Source: Apis mellifera
Taxonomy: Eukaryota; Arthropoda; Insecta; Hymenoptera; Apidae
NCBI RefSeq assembly: GCF_003254395.2
Contig: NC_037638.1
Span: forward strand, 17,864,892 to 17,928,891
Direction: 5' to 3'
Length of the DNA stretch: 64,000 nucleotides
This document shows positions 1 to 14,500 of the stretch, in pieces (the first letter of the stretch is position 1; each line of letters begins with the position of its first letter). The position numbers and the translations under genes are program-made. Below the pieces are notes generated by a model. It was not told where the DNA came from. It searched no databases and worked only from the letters and a program-made list of their open reading frames with translations.

Positions 1-3000
1 ACGGTTTATGAAAGCGGCAATTTCATCCACTCACGGTACTTTCTCGCGGATCTTTTTTCTTTTTCTTTTCTTTTTTCTTCTTAGTAAAACCGAAAGAACT
101 TGTCAGGTCCTGGCGGCAATTCGATCCTACGTAATTACGTCTTCAGCGTCTCGTTCGCCTCGGTTTCGTGTCCGTATCGAACGATTCTATTACGACGTGG
201 ACCTTCGAAGCGGCTCGAATTCAACCGATGAACACCGTACATTGGTTGGCCGGGTCTTTTCTTGTCGGCCAATGAAACTCGTGACCAGAGAGTTTCTCTT
301 TCTTTTTGCCTGGCCTCGGGATTGCTCCGAGTTTTAAACTGCGGACCTCTTAGAGCCAAAGATTTCTTTATACCTATTCAGAGAACGTGAAATATCTGTA
401 TTAATAACGTGGAGTGAGAATCGAGACCAAGTTGATTAAGTTTAATCGAGCGGAGACAGCAGAGGAAGCATACCTCTTTATCCATATAAGAAAAACTGAA
501 ATTGGTATTCTGACTAGTGAAGGATGAATTTGGAATGAATGGTATTTGCGTATATATTAAATTCAATTAAATTAATCAAAGATTCATATCATAGAATATT
601 AATAAAGATTTCTTTATATGAAAGTTTTGGAATAGGAAAAAGAAAAGAATCGATTAAAAGAACAATCGAATTTCGTAAAAATTTACAATTACAATTTAAC
701 CTGTCCAAAACTGAACTGGAGGAGGAAAGAAAAAAGTGGAACATGTATTTGGTGCTCGACGAAAGAACCGAAAAGGAATGATTAATGGAGACAAGCACGG
801 ATACGGTTAAAGCAGCTCGATTAATAGACCAAAATCAATTAAGAGGATCGATGGTAATCGGTTGGTATCAATGTTATTTAAAGCGAAATGAGGTCTGAAT
901 TACTCGAGCAGCGCCGTTTTTACTCCTTATTTGCACAGCTGTTGGAGAATGATCCGTACTTGGTGCTTGAAAAAAGAGCTTGCTTCCCATTTAACAAGAG
1001 AAGGGACTAAAAATGGTTGAAAACCGTTCGTTCCCTCGTACGATCATAGTTTCTGTGGAATATTTTTCGTGAGGAGAATGTTGCACTATCAATCTTCTCG
1101 CGTCTGGCAAACCAAAGCGTTGTTCCAATTCACCAGGGATGAGGAACACTTGAGTCCACACACAATGTATGTTCGCATGCATACTCGGCCTCCTCTCGGG
1201 CTTTGTTCGCGGCTAATGATTTCACCTTTCCGCTCGTGATCATCGTTTGTCTTTGCTCTTGTCAACCGCGTGAGTCATTATTCGGATTGCTCTGTCGGGT
1301 CCACAGGTGATTATTATCTAATTACCAATCCCACCGGGAAGACAGAGAGAGAAACATCTTTCGAATTATTCGCAACAAAACCAAGAATGTAATAAATATT
1401 CATTAAAAAAAAAAAACACTCTTTATAACGCTTCTTTCTTTTTCTTTGCGCGTTATATTAATTCAATTCGATCAAATTTACAGATCTCGAATAATTTAAT
1501 CCGTCTCTGTCCTCTGTAATAATACATTAATAAAAATTATTCGTCAAAAAATTGTATCCACGAATGAAAAAAGGAATTATAAGAAGAAGAAGAGGAGGAA
1601 AAAAAAAATCGAATTAACTCTATTGACTCGTGAAAGGAGGACTCTATAAACGCTAGACCGTTTCAGTAGGTGGAGCCTGGCCTGCCAGGGTGTGGCTCCT
1701 GAGGAAACCAGGGGTAGTTAGTGCACGCAGGAAGGATCGGTAGAGGGGTTGAAAATGATTTAGGTTCTTTGTAGAAGGGAGGGCAATGGTCGAGCACGAT
1801 AGGGGGTTGGTTTCAATATGAGCCAGCTGGCGCCTCGCACGGGGATCATCGCTGATGCCTATGTTCCATTTCGATGGAAACCGGCTTTGCGTCCCACGTT
1901 TTGTGCACGCACCCTCGAAAAAAAAAAAAAAGACAACGGTCCCGCGGATCATACCAGATTTCTCGCGACGCTTGGCAACTCGTAACTAACTTCGAAATTG
2001 ACTTTGTTTGAGAATCAAAGTAAAATTTGCTTCGAAAGAAAGCTTCCTTTATAGATTGAGAAGAAGTGAACAATTTTTATTCCAAAAGAATATAAACTTT
2101 TATTGTAAACTCGATACAATATTTATTTTATATACAGTGGGAAAAGAGGGAAGGATCTATCCAAGATCCTAGAAGATAGAAAAGAGCGATAGCTCTAAGA
2201 AACGATGCGACGTGGAGGATGAATGGCAAGACGCGCGTGTCCTGCCAGCAGGGCTTCACCGACGGAGAAATCGAGAAGACTTGGCGCGCCCTTGGGGCGA
2301 CAATGAAAGGGACAGGGCAGCCGAAAACACGGGCTACCGCCCACTCGATCGTTTGTACACGGGTATTGTCGTTGCTGTTGTTGGCATGCTCGCTGTCGAC
2401 GTTACCGCAATAGAGAATGAACGCCAGCGGAGCGTCGCCACAAAAGACAGATTTGTCCTAGGAGACCACCCCGCGATCGCCACAATGGGACGACGCGTTC
2501 ACCAAAAGTCCACGTGTGTCTCTTAAAACGTCGAATTCACGGGGCGCTCTTTATTCGAGGATCTCTTCTGCTTGTATTCCACGTTATTTGTTATATCGTT
2601 AGAATTTCTTCTTCCCTATTTCGCTCGTAGCTAGACTTTTGATTAATCCGTTCCACTCTGTAGCTTGCTTATAAATAATCTTATTGTTTTTTCTTCTGAT
2701 CCATACAATCTTTCTCTCTATTTCGTTGTCTCTTTGCAGAGATAAGTTTACGTAATTTTAATTTTAGTTAATTCTCTAAATTAAAGAAAAAATAACAGGA
2801 GGAAGGAAGGTAATCGTTATTCGAAATTTCTTTCCTCTCGTTCATCTCTCGATCCACGAGTCGAGAAGACATCCTTATCCGTCCCTTCCCTGAAACTCTG
2901 ATCCCTTGTTAGACGTTTCTTCTCGACTACCTCACGTTCTGCTCGTGGCTGCGGGTAACACGCAACAATCCCGCATCTCAAAAATCGCCGACACAATGAG

Positions 3001-3736
3001 ACGAGTTACGCGAACCGTCTAACAGCCACCTTTCCAACACCTGGCAGCCCCGAAGCGTTCGCCATAGAAATCGGAAATACAAATTGTCGGGGTGAACGTC
3101 GCGTGGTACCGGGAAAAGCCACAAATCACCCGTTTCCCCCCCACCGCCGCAACACCACCTACCTTTTCTTCTCTATTCTTCGATCCGGCGCGGCCGACAC
3201 GATCCGATCTGAAATGACGCTAACGAGGCCGGCTCTCTCGCCGAGCCTCGACGTGGCTTCCAACTTCTCCAACTTTGCATAGAGCGTTGCACGAGTCCAC
3301 GGTTTTATTGAATCGCCAATCGCATATTCGGCGAGAATAAGAATTGTATTCGAATTGAAAATTGATCGAGTTAGATGGATCTCGAAGACTTAATTAGAAT
3401 TCTGTTTCAATCAACGGAGAGATTGTTATTTATCCCTCGATGAAAAAAAATTCCACTTTTCTCCACAAGATGGAGAAGCTATATCTCGTTTCCACTTGAA
3501 TTGAATTTCCTTCATCACTTTACATCCTCAATATATCATTTGAAGCTTTACGATTATTTATTCCTCATCGAATATAATAATAATTTCTGTTAATAATAAT
3601 GAAAAAAAACAAATTCCTTTTCTATTTCTTTCTTCTCTCCAACGTAAAAGTAAAACTCTCACCTGGCCTATCAAAAAACGATATATTGAATCCCCTCTCC
3701 TCTCCTCTTTATTTCCCTTTCGATACTCGTCGTAAT

Positions 3737-3768
<32 letters not shown>

Positions 3769-5114
3769 CCGCTTTCCAACAGTAGTTTCTCCGGTTGCTG
3801 GAGAAATGGAACACGATCGTCGAGGTAGTATCCCCTTACAGCGCAACCGTCTTCTTCCTCGATATCAACTGCTGCCAAATATAAAGAAAAAAGAGACAGA
3901 GAGAGAGAGAGAGAGAAAAAGAAAGAGGTAGGGGAAATAAGAAAAGAAAGAAACTGATTAGCCGGCATCTTGGATCCGGTCCTCGGAGTCCTCTGGGATT
4001 ACCTCTGGTAGCGGTTGTCGGTCCCGGCCACGGGTACGAGAGAGCCGATTAGCCCTGAGATCGTGTTATATTCCTGGTGGGCGAGGGCGGTCGCGGGCAA
4101 AACGGACGATCCTGCTCGAGGACATAATTTACGCTGGGAAAGGGCGAGTAGCGACAGCATTAGTAGCTAAGTGGGGTCCTACGTTATCCTATATCCCGAG
4201 CGTGGATTGCGCCTGTACGTGTACACACAGTGTGCCCCACGATACGCGGGGATCCTCCAGGTGATTCCTATCTGCCGCTGGCACCCGCCACGCCGGCAAC
4301 AACACCGAGGCCCATTCAGATTACGATCTTCCTTTCCTAAGCGACCGAGAAAGAGAGAGAGAAGAAGCGGCCGTTTAAGGCACACGGAGAAAAACGAAGC
4401 GGCTAAAACGATGCTTATTGTTGCGAGGACTCTTCCTCCAGAGGTACAATCGCGTTGCAAACTCGCCGCGACACCTTCTCCAGCTTTTGCGGTCTACGGG
4501 TTATTACCATTTTGCCGGCCGAGCTGAACCCCTTTGTCTCGGGGCGAATCGTGAATCGTCTAGTGAAAGGAAGAAATAAACGTTGTTAATCAGAATTCCA
4601 ACGAACAGAAAAAGATCGTGGATATTCTTCGTAGGCGAGAGAAATTTTGGGATTGTTCAAAATGGATGGTTGATCAATCCCACGATTTTAAGTTCAAATC
4701 GTTGTTGTTCTTCTCCCTGTACGCTGTTCCCCGGGGACAATCGCGATCCAGAGGGAGGAAAGAAGGTGTGAACGGCGAGGTATACTCCCGACACGTATCG
4801 CGAAGCGCGAGAACAGGCGTCGACGCGAGAGGCATCAAAGAGTATCGGGGACAAGCGTCTCGCGTGGAGACAAGGGTCGGTGACACGCGATTGCTATGAG
4901 CGTGGCGTCTTCCTCCCGGCCGGCAAGGATTTACATTTAAGGGCGGCCGATCGGCAGCGGCATTGAATCGTCAGTCAATGTGAAATTTAAACGTAGGAGC
5001 TTGTCCCGGCCAGCGAGGAGGCGACCAAAGAGGCGAGATAGGTATCCGAATACATTAAAGCGGTCGAAGAGGATATCTCGGGAGGCTGGCCGAGGGTTTT
5101 TGGTGGCCGATACC

Positions 5115-5116
<2 letters not shown>

Positions 5117-5148
<32 letters not shown>
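5117..5148. repeat. (GA)n microsatellite
   Basis: Uninterrupted GA dinucleotide run of about 15 units, flanked by a CpG-rich segment. No gene around it. Confidence 0.95.
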
Positions 5149-5154
<6 letters not shown>

Positions 5155-7745
5155 AAGGAATAGCCTCGTCAATTAATTAGAGGCAAAATGGCCACCACGG
5201 GGACGGGGACGGTGGACCACCATTTTATCTGTGGCCATGCAGCACCGGCCGGATTCGACGTTAAGCGTCGAACGTAGTCAGTCGTAAAGTAGAGATAAGT
5301 CGCCGCCTACCAGAAAGGATAGCCGAAACGGCAGCAGCAGCTGCGCCCGCAGATATTATGGCGCCGAAAGGGGGCTGGAGAGGATAAATCCCGGTAGATT
5401 AGATCGTGGACCCTCGACTCTCTCGACTTTCCAGCCTCGTGAAACTTTCGGCTTTAACGTTTAAACTATCACCCCTCCTTGCCCCACCTCCACCTATCGT
5501 CGAGGTTTCACGCTGATGGCGGTGGCCACCTGGAAGAACGAGAGGACCTCTTCTCTGCGGTCGCGCCGCGTTTCCGTCGTCTTGCACCTTGCGCCCACAG
5601 AATGTCCGCCAGCGATGGCGGACGATAGGCATTAATTTTTCTTCTTTTTTATTAAAAGTTGCCGAGAAATAAAATGTCGAAGGCAGGCGCACGGGTTACC
5701 TCGAAATTCGTTTTATTTCGATCGAATTTTTGGAAATTTGTAACCGCGCAAGGTGCGCGAATATAAATGTATAAATTTAAAAGAGTTTAAAAGAGCTTCG
5801 ACATATGCGTTGAACGCTCGGCTTCCTTGAACGTACGCGCCATTTTAACGTGGTCTGCCGATTACGCCCGTTAAAGGAAAGACGTTTCGCGTTCACGTAA
5901 TAACGTGAGCAACTATTGCAAAAGGTAACGCGGCAGATTTTCTATGACATGAGCGAATACCGATCGGTTGGCCATCGCCATATTCGCGAGCAATGATGCT
6001 TGCCCAATCGGAACGGTAGCAAGAATTTCCCCGTTCGCGGCAGCAATTACGGCCAATTACAGATAAACGAGGATAAAAGATCGATTAAGAGAGATTCTTG
6101 ATGCAAAGTTGAAAAATTCTTTGTGGAAACGCGTCAGTTTTTTTTTCTCTTTACCTTCTCCGATCCAACTGTTTATAGAATAAAGTGATCATAGAAGTAT
6201 GATCGGAGAAAAAGAGTAAATTACAAAGTTTCTCTCTCTCTCTCTGTTCTAACGATAAAAAGGAAAACGGAAAAAAAACTCGGATGAATCTTTGCTTTGC
6301 TTTCCATTCGTATATAAATGAAATGATTACGTTAAAAGAAAAAGTTAATGACAAGTAAATTACAACAGATTACAAACTGGCGCTTATTGCTCCAATATTA
6401 AAAAATGTAAACTTTATCTCAGATAAAGTGATTATAGAATTATAGCGAAGAAAAAGTAAATGACAAGTAAATTGCAACGTTTGATTCGATGATTAATGAT
6501 TGTATCATTGTTTCTGAGGGTATATACACGCGCCTCATTCACTCTGTTTATATATTACGAGCTCCAACGTTTCTTCAACTTGATCTAATCGCGTTTCCTG
6601 CAAAACGGAGATACCATTCAGAAAATACAATATAACACCGTGACGGGCACGAGTTTAGTAAAAAACATTGGAACGAGATTTATTCACATTCGTGCTTGCC
6701 CTCGGTTACGGTCTTGTTACTTCTCCACAATCCAAAGAAACCTCGAGTTAAGATGGAATGTTTGCAATTATTGCTGTTAGAATCGATCCAAGGATATTCT
6801 TCTTCGTCGCAATGACGTCAATTTGCCAATATCGGAAGTCAACAGATTGCAATTAACAGTGAGTATTTTTAGCTAGAATTACTCTGCTTAAAATACCAAT
6901 TGTACATTCATCCAATATAATTATTGACATGGATCGATTAATGATAAACCAAGCGTTTCTTCGCCATTAACGCGATCGACACTCGAGGGTAAAAGCATGG
7001 ATAAATGTGAGGAAAAATCATTCGTGATCTTCTCAGTTATTTTCGAGTTGAAAATGAGGAGAGGGGAGAAAAAAGCGGGAAAAAGGAAGTTGGAGATGGC
7101 AGGAAACGGAGAGGGGAGGGAAAAAAAGGAGGGAAGGGATGGTGAGCGAAAAAGGGGCAAAGGAAGAGGAAGAAAGGGGAGAGGGGTGGAAGAAGGCGAG
7201 GCGAAGTGAAGCAGCACGCACAGTGGCTGGAATAAAAAGCGACAAAATAATTACCGGCTTAAAGTGGCTCGGGGACTTGCATAATTTCTCACGAAAGCGT
7301 CGATATTCGTTGCGCTTGGCCGGGAGGAAAGTCGGAGAAAGAGGAGCAAGGAGGATATAAACGGACGAGGATAAATTGACGACTAGTTGAGATAATTTTT
7401 AATTATCACGGTAGACACACACACGTACACACACACATTGTGCAATACGTGCACACGAACGGTCGAATATTATAATATTAATAGGCCGTATGAAAATTTA
7501 TCGGCCGACCGATCTAAATGCGAAAATAATTACGCACAATGCTCCTTAAAATTCCTATCTTACGCCATCCGTGTCTGGAATCGTTCGCCATCGCGCTCGC
7601 GTGAAAAATACACATTTTTGCGGCCATTTTTTTTTTTCTTTTCCAATCTTTCAACAACCTTTCCATCTTTCTCAAAACGTGTAGGCCTCTCCAACATCTT
7701 CGAGTAATTTCTCACGAGATCGACGAGCCGTAGAAAAATCGGTGC

Positions 7746-7767
7746 GAGAGAGAGAGAGAGAGAGAGA
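7746..7767. repeat. (GA)n microsatellite
   Basis: About 11 GA units inside a purine-rich stretch (7.7-7.85 kb). Confidence 0.9.
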
Positions 7768-10700
7768 AATGAGACGGGAGAGAGAAGGTGGGAGGAGGAG
7801 AAAAATCGGTCAGCTTCGCGGTAGAAAGAGGAGGGAGGGGCAATTTGTTCGCTAAAAGGGAGAGCATAATAATGCAATTATGCGTGAGGTACATGCACTG
7901 CCGGCGCGATTCTTATTAGCAGGCAATATTTTAATGCCAAATTGAATTTAATGATCCCGTAATTCGGGCCGCGTTGTTGCCGCTCGAGGGTGCCCCGAGA
8001 TCTCGAACGCCCCGCTTCCGTCGATCGGATCGATCCGCACGCTCGCGAAAAAAAAAAAAAGAAAGAAGGAGAGAGAAAAAGGAAAAAGGATGAAAAAGGG
8101 ACGGGGACGCCGACAGAGATCTCGGCGCAGGATATCTCGAGTTGGCCGTAATTTACGCGGCCGAGGCGCGCAATTAATCGCGATTATCGCGCCATGGAAA
8201 TCCGTGATTATTTTAATATCGCGAGAGATGATGGCTTGGCTTCTCGAAGATTTACGAAAACTTGAAATCGTTTACGCAAAAAAAAAAGGAAACGCGTGAT
8301 TATTGGCCTTAATTCGAGTATCTCTCTCTCTCTCTCGAAGAGAAAAAGATTAAAATGAAATAAAGGAGATGAAATTACCCAAGTATCATTACCGAAATAT
8401 ATGAAATATAAGAATAAACGTTACCTAAATTACATACTACTTTCTCGAGAAGGATTTTCTCTTGGATTGTTCTCTTTGCGAGACAAATATTTCTCCCCCC
8501 AACCCCTTAATTACCTCAACTAACTCAGCCTCTCTCTATAAAATCCAACGAATTTCCCGAAAGCAATGGCGCATATATATAGTAAAAATAACGAGAGAGA
8601 ATCGCTTATTACTCGTAATAAGTCCGTGTGCAGCTGTTGAACAAGCGTTCAACAACCCTCGCCTCCGTCTCCATCCTTGGCTTGTTCATTTCGGGCGAGG
8701 ATCTCGAGGGCGTGACGGGGGGGATGTGCGGGAGAGGAGGTAGGGGCGCAGCAAGGGGTGGGGAAAAAAACTGATTGCAGGTACCCACGAGCAGCACTCA
8801 ATTCAGATAATGGAATGACTTGATCGTGGCGGCAGCTTCGTCTTGCCGAGGTCTCAAGGCCCTTTTACCGCGCCGGAATAAATTGGCCGCGCGGGCTGCG
8901 TCACTCCCAACGCCTACCAAACACGCTCCGCGAATAAATTTGTATCCCGGCTTCCTCTTCGCCCCCCTCTTTTATCGTTCGCAACGCTTCGCTATTCGAT
9001 ATTAACCCGATCGATTCCCGATTCACCACGCTTCCGTACGCGAGCCGAATCATCTTTCCTTTGTCAATTTTACGTTAGAGAGAGATTGGAAATATATTCG
9101 AAGCTCGAACGAACCGGTGTGAGAAATTAAATTGCAATTAGAGAAATTTAGTTCTGTAGAAAGTTTTGCCAGTTTGAGCTAGTTTGTAGAAGAAGATGTT
9201 TGAAATAGATTGTGGATTGTACGAATAATTCTATCGATAATTATTTAGCTAATTGGTGTAATGTACATTGAATGTATTAATAGAAAAAAAAAAAATGAAA
9301 GGAAATTTCGTTTGGATATTCGTGATATTTCTCAGATGTATAATAGACGCGAGCAAGATCTCCAAGACTCGGATAGGTTTTAATAAATGTAATTAGCTTC
9401 CGCTTTTATTGCAAGTTGTTAAACCGATGCAGGTCCGAAGGCTGATTTCTCATGATCGAAAACAACGAGCTCGGTCGTTATTCACGATTACCAATAATAA
9501 ATTCACCCATCACGAGCCGCGTGTCTTGCGCAAAAGGTTTTTTTAGAGAGGGAAGATAGCGGCGCGCGATACATCGATTTTCGCGAGAGGCTTAACCGTC
9601 GATGGTGATTAATTGTGCTAGCGTTTAATCTTTGCGTCGAGTTTTAAGAGATATTACGTTTAACCGGCCGGCCTTGAGTTATTGCCTTGAAAATAATCGT
9701 TCCCTTTATTCTTCTGTACACCTCCCCCGGAGAATCCCTCGATCCGTGTTCCGTGGCGTGACTTATCTGCATCTGCGAGAAATGTTCATCTTGCAATTTT
9801 CTTTCTTTCTCTTCGCGGGGGAAGAAAAAGAGAAATTGTGGAGAACGATTATCGATTATCTTGTGATTTCTTCAAACTTTATATATATATACAAAAAAGA
9901 AAGAAAAATGAATCTTTGAAGCTAAGTAAGACGAATAGAGGTAAGACGGTAAAAGAGGAGAAGAAGAAAAAAAGAACAAGCAATAACCCACGTGTTAAAT
10001 TTAGGAGTGAAAGGCGTATCAGAGATACGTAGAGGCAAACGTATAGACAGCGATTAGTTAGCTTCATGTTTCTCGCGAAGGCGTTAGAACAAACACGAAG
10101 CCGCGGTTGGCATTCGATTACCGGCGAACTTGATGGCTCGTTACCACCTCGGTGTGGGAGTTGGAATTGAAAACGTTACCTCTGACACCTCTGCAGGCTC
10201 AATTTCGTCAGTGAAGTGATGCAATCGATACGCCATTACCGCCGTTGTTAATGCAATCTTTGTTGACATATAAACAGATGTGTAAAAAAATATGCGCCTA
10301 CTATGTAGCGCGTGAAAAATTGCAAAGCAAACAAACAAACAAATTGGCGCGCAACCCGATATGTTACGTAAAAACCTTTTTTATCAAATGAAACGACGAG
10401 GCAATTTTAACGTTCGTTCTCTATTGTTGAATCACGTATTGTTATAACCACGGGGAGGGACGTTCATCCCGATTCATCATTCATTGGAAGAGAATGGAAA
10501 ACGAGGGAAGATAAGTAATCGCACAGTTTAAAAAGTGCGCCACGGCGATGGCGGACGGAATCGTTATCCAACCTCGGCTTAACTACATAAGTATATCTTT
10601 CTTTTCGTTCCTCGCGAACAGACCCTGCAGCCTCCTTTTGCTCTGCATTTTTTCTCTCTCTCATCCATTCGATTATGCCTACTTTTATCTCCTTGCGTGG

Positions 10701-11260
10701 CCCTTCTAGAATTCTTGTTTGCACCATTTTTTTGTTAAACTTGTTTCTTCGATTATTTAAATTATCTAGAATGAAATGAAATGAATTAACATATATAGAA
10801 GAATCTTCATCGTTTTTCAACAATTGTCAATAATTTTCCCACGTTCCCCAAAGAAATATATATATATATATATATATCCATTTTCATCGACGCTTTATTC
10901 TTTTCCTTTTTATCGGCAACTCGACGCTTTTCCTTTCGAAGCGTGCCTCGGGATCCTGTTCGTCCCTCATTCTCATCTTCCACCCCATTACCCTCGATGA
11001 ACACCTTCTTCACGTTTCTTCGATTTCTAAATTTCTCTTCGAGTCCATGCTCCATTCTCTTTCTCTCGTTCCCCCCCTTCCTCCTCCCACATTTGCCTCT
11101 TTCCTATAAAGAAGCGACCCCCCTTCTTCCACCCCCTTCTTCCTCATCTTCCTCTTCTCTTCCCTCCCGTTCTCTCCAACCTTCCTCCCGATTCTCGTTT
11201 TCTCTCCTCGTTCCAGCAATCTCCACCCTGTCCTCCTTTCTCCTCGATCTCCTCTCTCCA

Positions 11261-11302
11261 TCTCTCTCTCTCTCTCTCTCCCTCTCTCTCCCTCTCTCTC
11301 TC
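11261..11302. repeat. (TC)n microsatellite in a pyrimidine tract
   Basis: TC/CCTC repeats at the end of a 250-bp pyrimidine-rich strand (11.04-11.30 kb). The long Ser/Pro/Leu-rich open frame across it is a product of this base composition. Confidence 0.9.
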
Positions 11303-11439
11303 GACCGTTCGCGCCGCCTTTCTGCGTTACGGTACGATCCGGCAGAGCCGCGCCGCTTGCGGCACGGAAAAAAGGCGGCCCTAAAAGAACTTCATATTTT
11401 TTATGCTCTGACAGCGACTTGGGTGGTCCAAAATGGCCG

Positions 11440-11530
11440 CCAATGATGTAATATAGTGCTCTCGCGCCGGCTATCCCACCACCACGGGGACGTCACGCCA
11501 GCCTATATAGAGGTAAACCCTCTCTCCCTT
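11440..11530 (+). promoter_or_regulatory. Possible core promoter: CRE-like site and TATA box
   Basis: A CRE-like GACGTCA at 11489-11495 lies about 10 bp upstream of a TATA-like element (TATATAG, 11504-11510). Just before them is an AATGGCCGCC block (YY1-type motif, about 11433-11442). The spacing and order resemble a TATA promoter firing to the right, with a start expected near 11535 inside the following pyrimidine tract. No coding exon is identified directly downstream. It might serve the three-exon gene at 15.9 kb or a non-coding transcript. This is inference from short motifs only. Confidence 0.25.
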
Positions 11531-14500
11531 TCTCTCTCTCTGCTTCTCGTCGTCTAACTATCCTCCTTTCTCTCTCTCTCTGTCCCCTTCTCCCTCGCCT
11601 TCCTTTCCTCCTCGGTGTTGTTTCTTCCTCTCTGTCTCCCTTCCGCGGCACACCTAAACCCTTAACCACCTACTTCTAACCGCGCGGGTTCCTCGGATCC
11701 CATTGCCGGCCTCTCCCGGGGCATGTAATTACTCGACGGACGATGTCTTTCGGCCCTTTTGCTCCTCGACCGTATTACCTTCTTCGGCCGTCTCGCGCTC
11801 CACCGCCGTTGTCGCGCGGCCGGATCGCGTGGCCTTTTTCTTTTTTTTTTTTTATTTATTTCTTCCTCCTCCCCTTCGACGAGACCACGATTTTTGCTTT
11901 TGATTAAAACGGACTCCTCGGGGTGTTTGAGTTTGGTAAGATCGCGTGGAGTTTTCCATGGGAAAAGGATGTAGGATTCTTTTCTTCTCTTTGATTGAAA
12001 TGATTTTATTCGGAAATTTTAAATTGCAAGGTATAGGTTCTTTTATTGGGCGATGATTTTCTATGTAGTTTTTATAGAGTAATTGGTAATTTAGGTAAGT
12101 TATGGAAATTTATATTTATAAATCAGTATTTGGAGGAAAGAGTAAGTTTATTGTCTCCTTATATTCATTTTCATTCATTCAACATTGAGTTTATTTTAAT
12201 CCGTATTAATTATTATTACTTGTACGAAGTGTAGTGGCATTGAGAGAGTATCGATTACACGTTCTTTTTATTCTTTTTTTAATTTAAGATATACAGGAGG
12301 GAGGAGAGGATAAATTATCGGTGGGTAATCGAATTTATAAACGCTAAAGGTATCGAAGATCGAAGAAATTTGCTTTATTTGCTTCATTTATAATTAATTA
12401 CGATACAAAAGTGAAAGGAGGATAAACTCTGCTGCTCCATCATCCTTCAACATCCCGCTTTATATTTATGTATGAAAATTTTAAATTAATACGTCGATAT
12501 CAATCTGAAACGTCGTACAGGCTTCCGTGCTACAATTATCTTCTGTCGCTGGGGGCCAACAAGCGAGCGTCGTAATGGCGGCGAAACCCTCGGGCAAGTT
12601 CGACACTTCCATCGCGAATTTATGAACGCATTGTGCCTCCCACGATCGCAACGAGTTTATCGAGTTGTCATCGAACCTAAAAAAAAAAAAAAGAAAAATT
12701 ATTATCTTCGAAAAAGTATTACAAACAACATTCTCGTTGATCCTTCTTCCCTCTTTCTCTTATTATTTACGATCCTCCTCCGCACACGTGCGCCAAAAGG
12801 GCACACGCTTTCGAAACGAGGAGAGCTTTTCCCGTATCTCGAAAGAAAATCTTGCGAACCGCCCTCGAAACGGACAGGTATCCTCGAAACGCCGCAGAGC
12901 GGCACGCGATATTTAACGGAGGAAACGTCGAATTTGAAAACCGATGCTCCAACGATTCGTCACACGGCTGAAACGGTTAAAGGAGCCGCGGGTTTCTGCC
13001 AGGTAGCATTCGAAAAATTCGACGTTTCGCGATCGGCCTTAAATATTGTGACTTGGCCGACTTAGTCACGCCGAAGAAGGTTTGTTCCGAGGTTTTCTCA
13101 TCTGAAAATCTCCGGGCAGAAATCGTTACGTGACGAATCCCCCCAGATTTTCCCCCACCTCGTCTCATCCTCCTCCGAGTAACGAATGCACACGGAACAA
13201 ATGGCGAGAGTTTCAGAAAATCGATTTTCAAGGAGAATCTCGTTGCAGTCGATAATCAGGATAATCACGGAGGAATTTTATACAGTTATAATTTCATCGC
13301 GAGCCGTTTTCTGGAACGGACGGGGGTTCACGGGGCGCGTAACGTTCGGCGTGGAAGAAGAGGATAATCGTGGCAATTTTCTTGATTCCAGGATCATCGA
13401 TCATCCAGTTCGAGGTAAACGAAAAAGGGGGAAAGAAGAAATTCTCGATTGCATTCTCGGTGGACAACTGGTTAATATCTTGGGCGGGGAGGTTCTCTCT
13501 CTTCTTTCTTCGCCGCCATATTGGCCGCGGAAACGGCTACTTCCCGGGATAATCCGGGGAAGGAGCCGAGCTGCGCCCGAATCGTGGAAGCACACCACCA
13601 TTTGCGGCTGTTCGCCAATTCCACGCCCATCCTAAAGTTTTACTGCCCGACCGATGGATCCGGGGATATTTCTTCGGGCCAACGTTTTGGGAAATCTCGA
13701 GCGAGCGGAAACCGATATTTCTGAACGGCCGTTTGCGGTTTCAGCGGCTCGTTTCTCGCCAGGAAACGGCTGGTCGCCGGCAGATTTTTGACGGCCGTTC
13801 GATCCACGGAAGTCTATTGGCGAGTCCGGCTTTTCAGCCTCCAGCAATTACGGTACGCAGAAACCTTACCTTTTTCTCATTTTGTGGGGGGGAAGCCGAG
13901 AGAATCCGTAATTGGTATCCGTATTTTCTAAAGAATTCGCTTTTTTTTCTCTTGTATATATATGTATATGTATATGTGTGTGTGTGTGTGTATACGATAT
14001 GTATAAGATATAAAACGTCACCGCCTTGTTACGCCATCGTTGTCGTCGTTGGTAAAGCGAAGGAATGAAACAAGTTTTGAGAATGGTCATGTTAGAACGG
14101 TTCTGTTTATTGAGAAAGCGAGCAAGGTGGTCGCCGTGAATCGTTGGTAGCCATTTATGAGAAGCCCTACCGATGCTTCTTATACCTCCTTATACCGACC
14201 GGTTGTCCTCATTTTCGCAAAGAACTTTATCCAATAATGCAATTAAGACCGCGGCAATGGAACGTTCGCGTGTAACGATCGAATTAACCGCGCACTCATG
14301 TATTCTCCTGAAAGTAGCGCCTTTGCAAACGCGTCACAATGCGTCACTTTTGCAAGTTTTTCTAAATAAAGAAGTTCGGCTCGCGTGAAATTGATTTCGA
14401 AACTCTCGTTCAATATCGAATTAAAATTTATACATTTACAAGATAACCCGCTGTTCTTTCATTTATATAAATTTCGCGTAAAACAAATAATATCCAGGAA

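Larger units (their letters stand above)
1..11399. other. Gene-poor, CpG-rich region
   Basis: I find no supportable gene. Many open frames of 60-140 codons occur on both strands, but they are low-complexity (Ser/Leu/Phe or Lys/Arg/Glu runs from pyrimidine or purine tracts), lack paired splice sites and have no recognisable domain. CpG-rich blocks (for example 3.0-3.3, 4.0-5.4 and 8.7-9.0 kb) alternate with AT-rich stretches. The region could be regulatory DNA or introns of a large gene running out of the window; nothing in the sequence decides this. Confidence 0.6.
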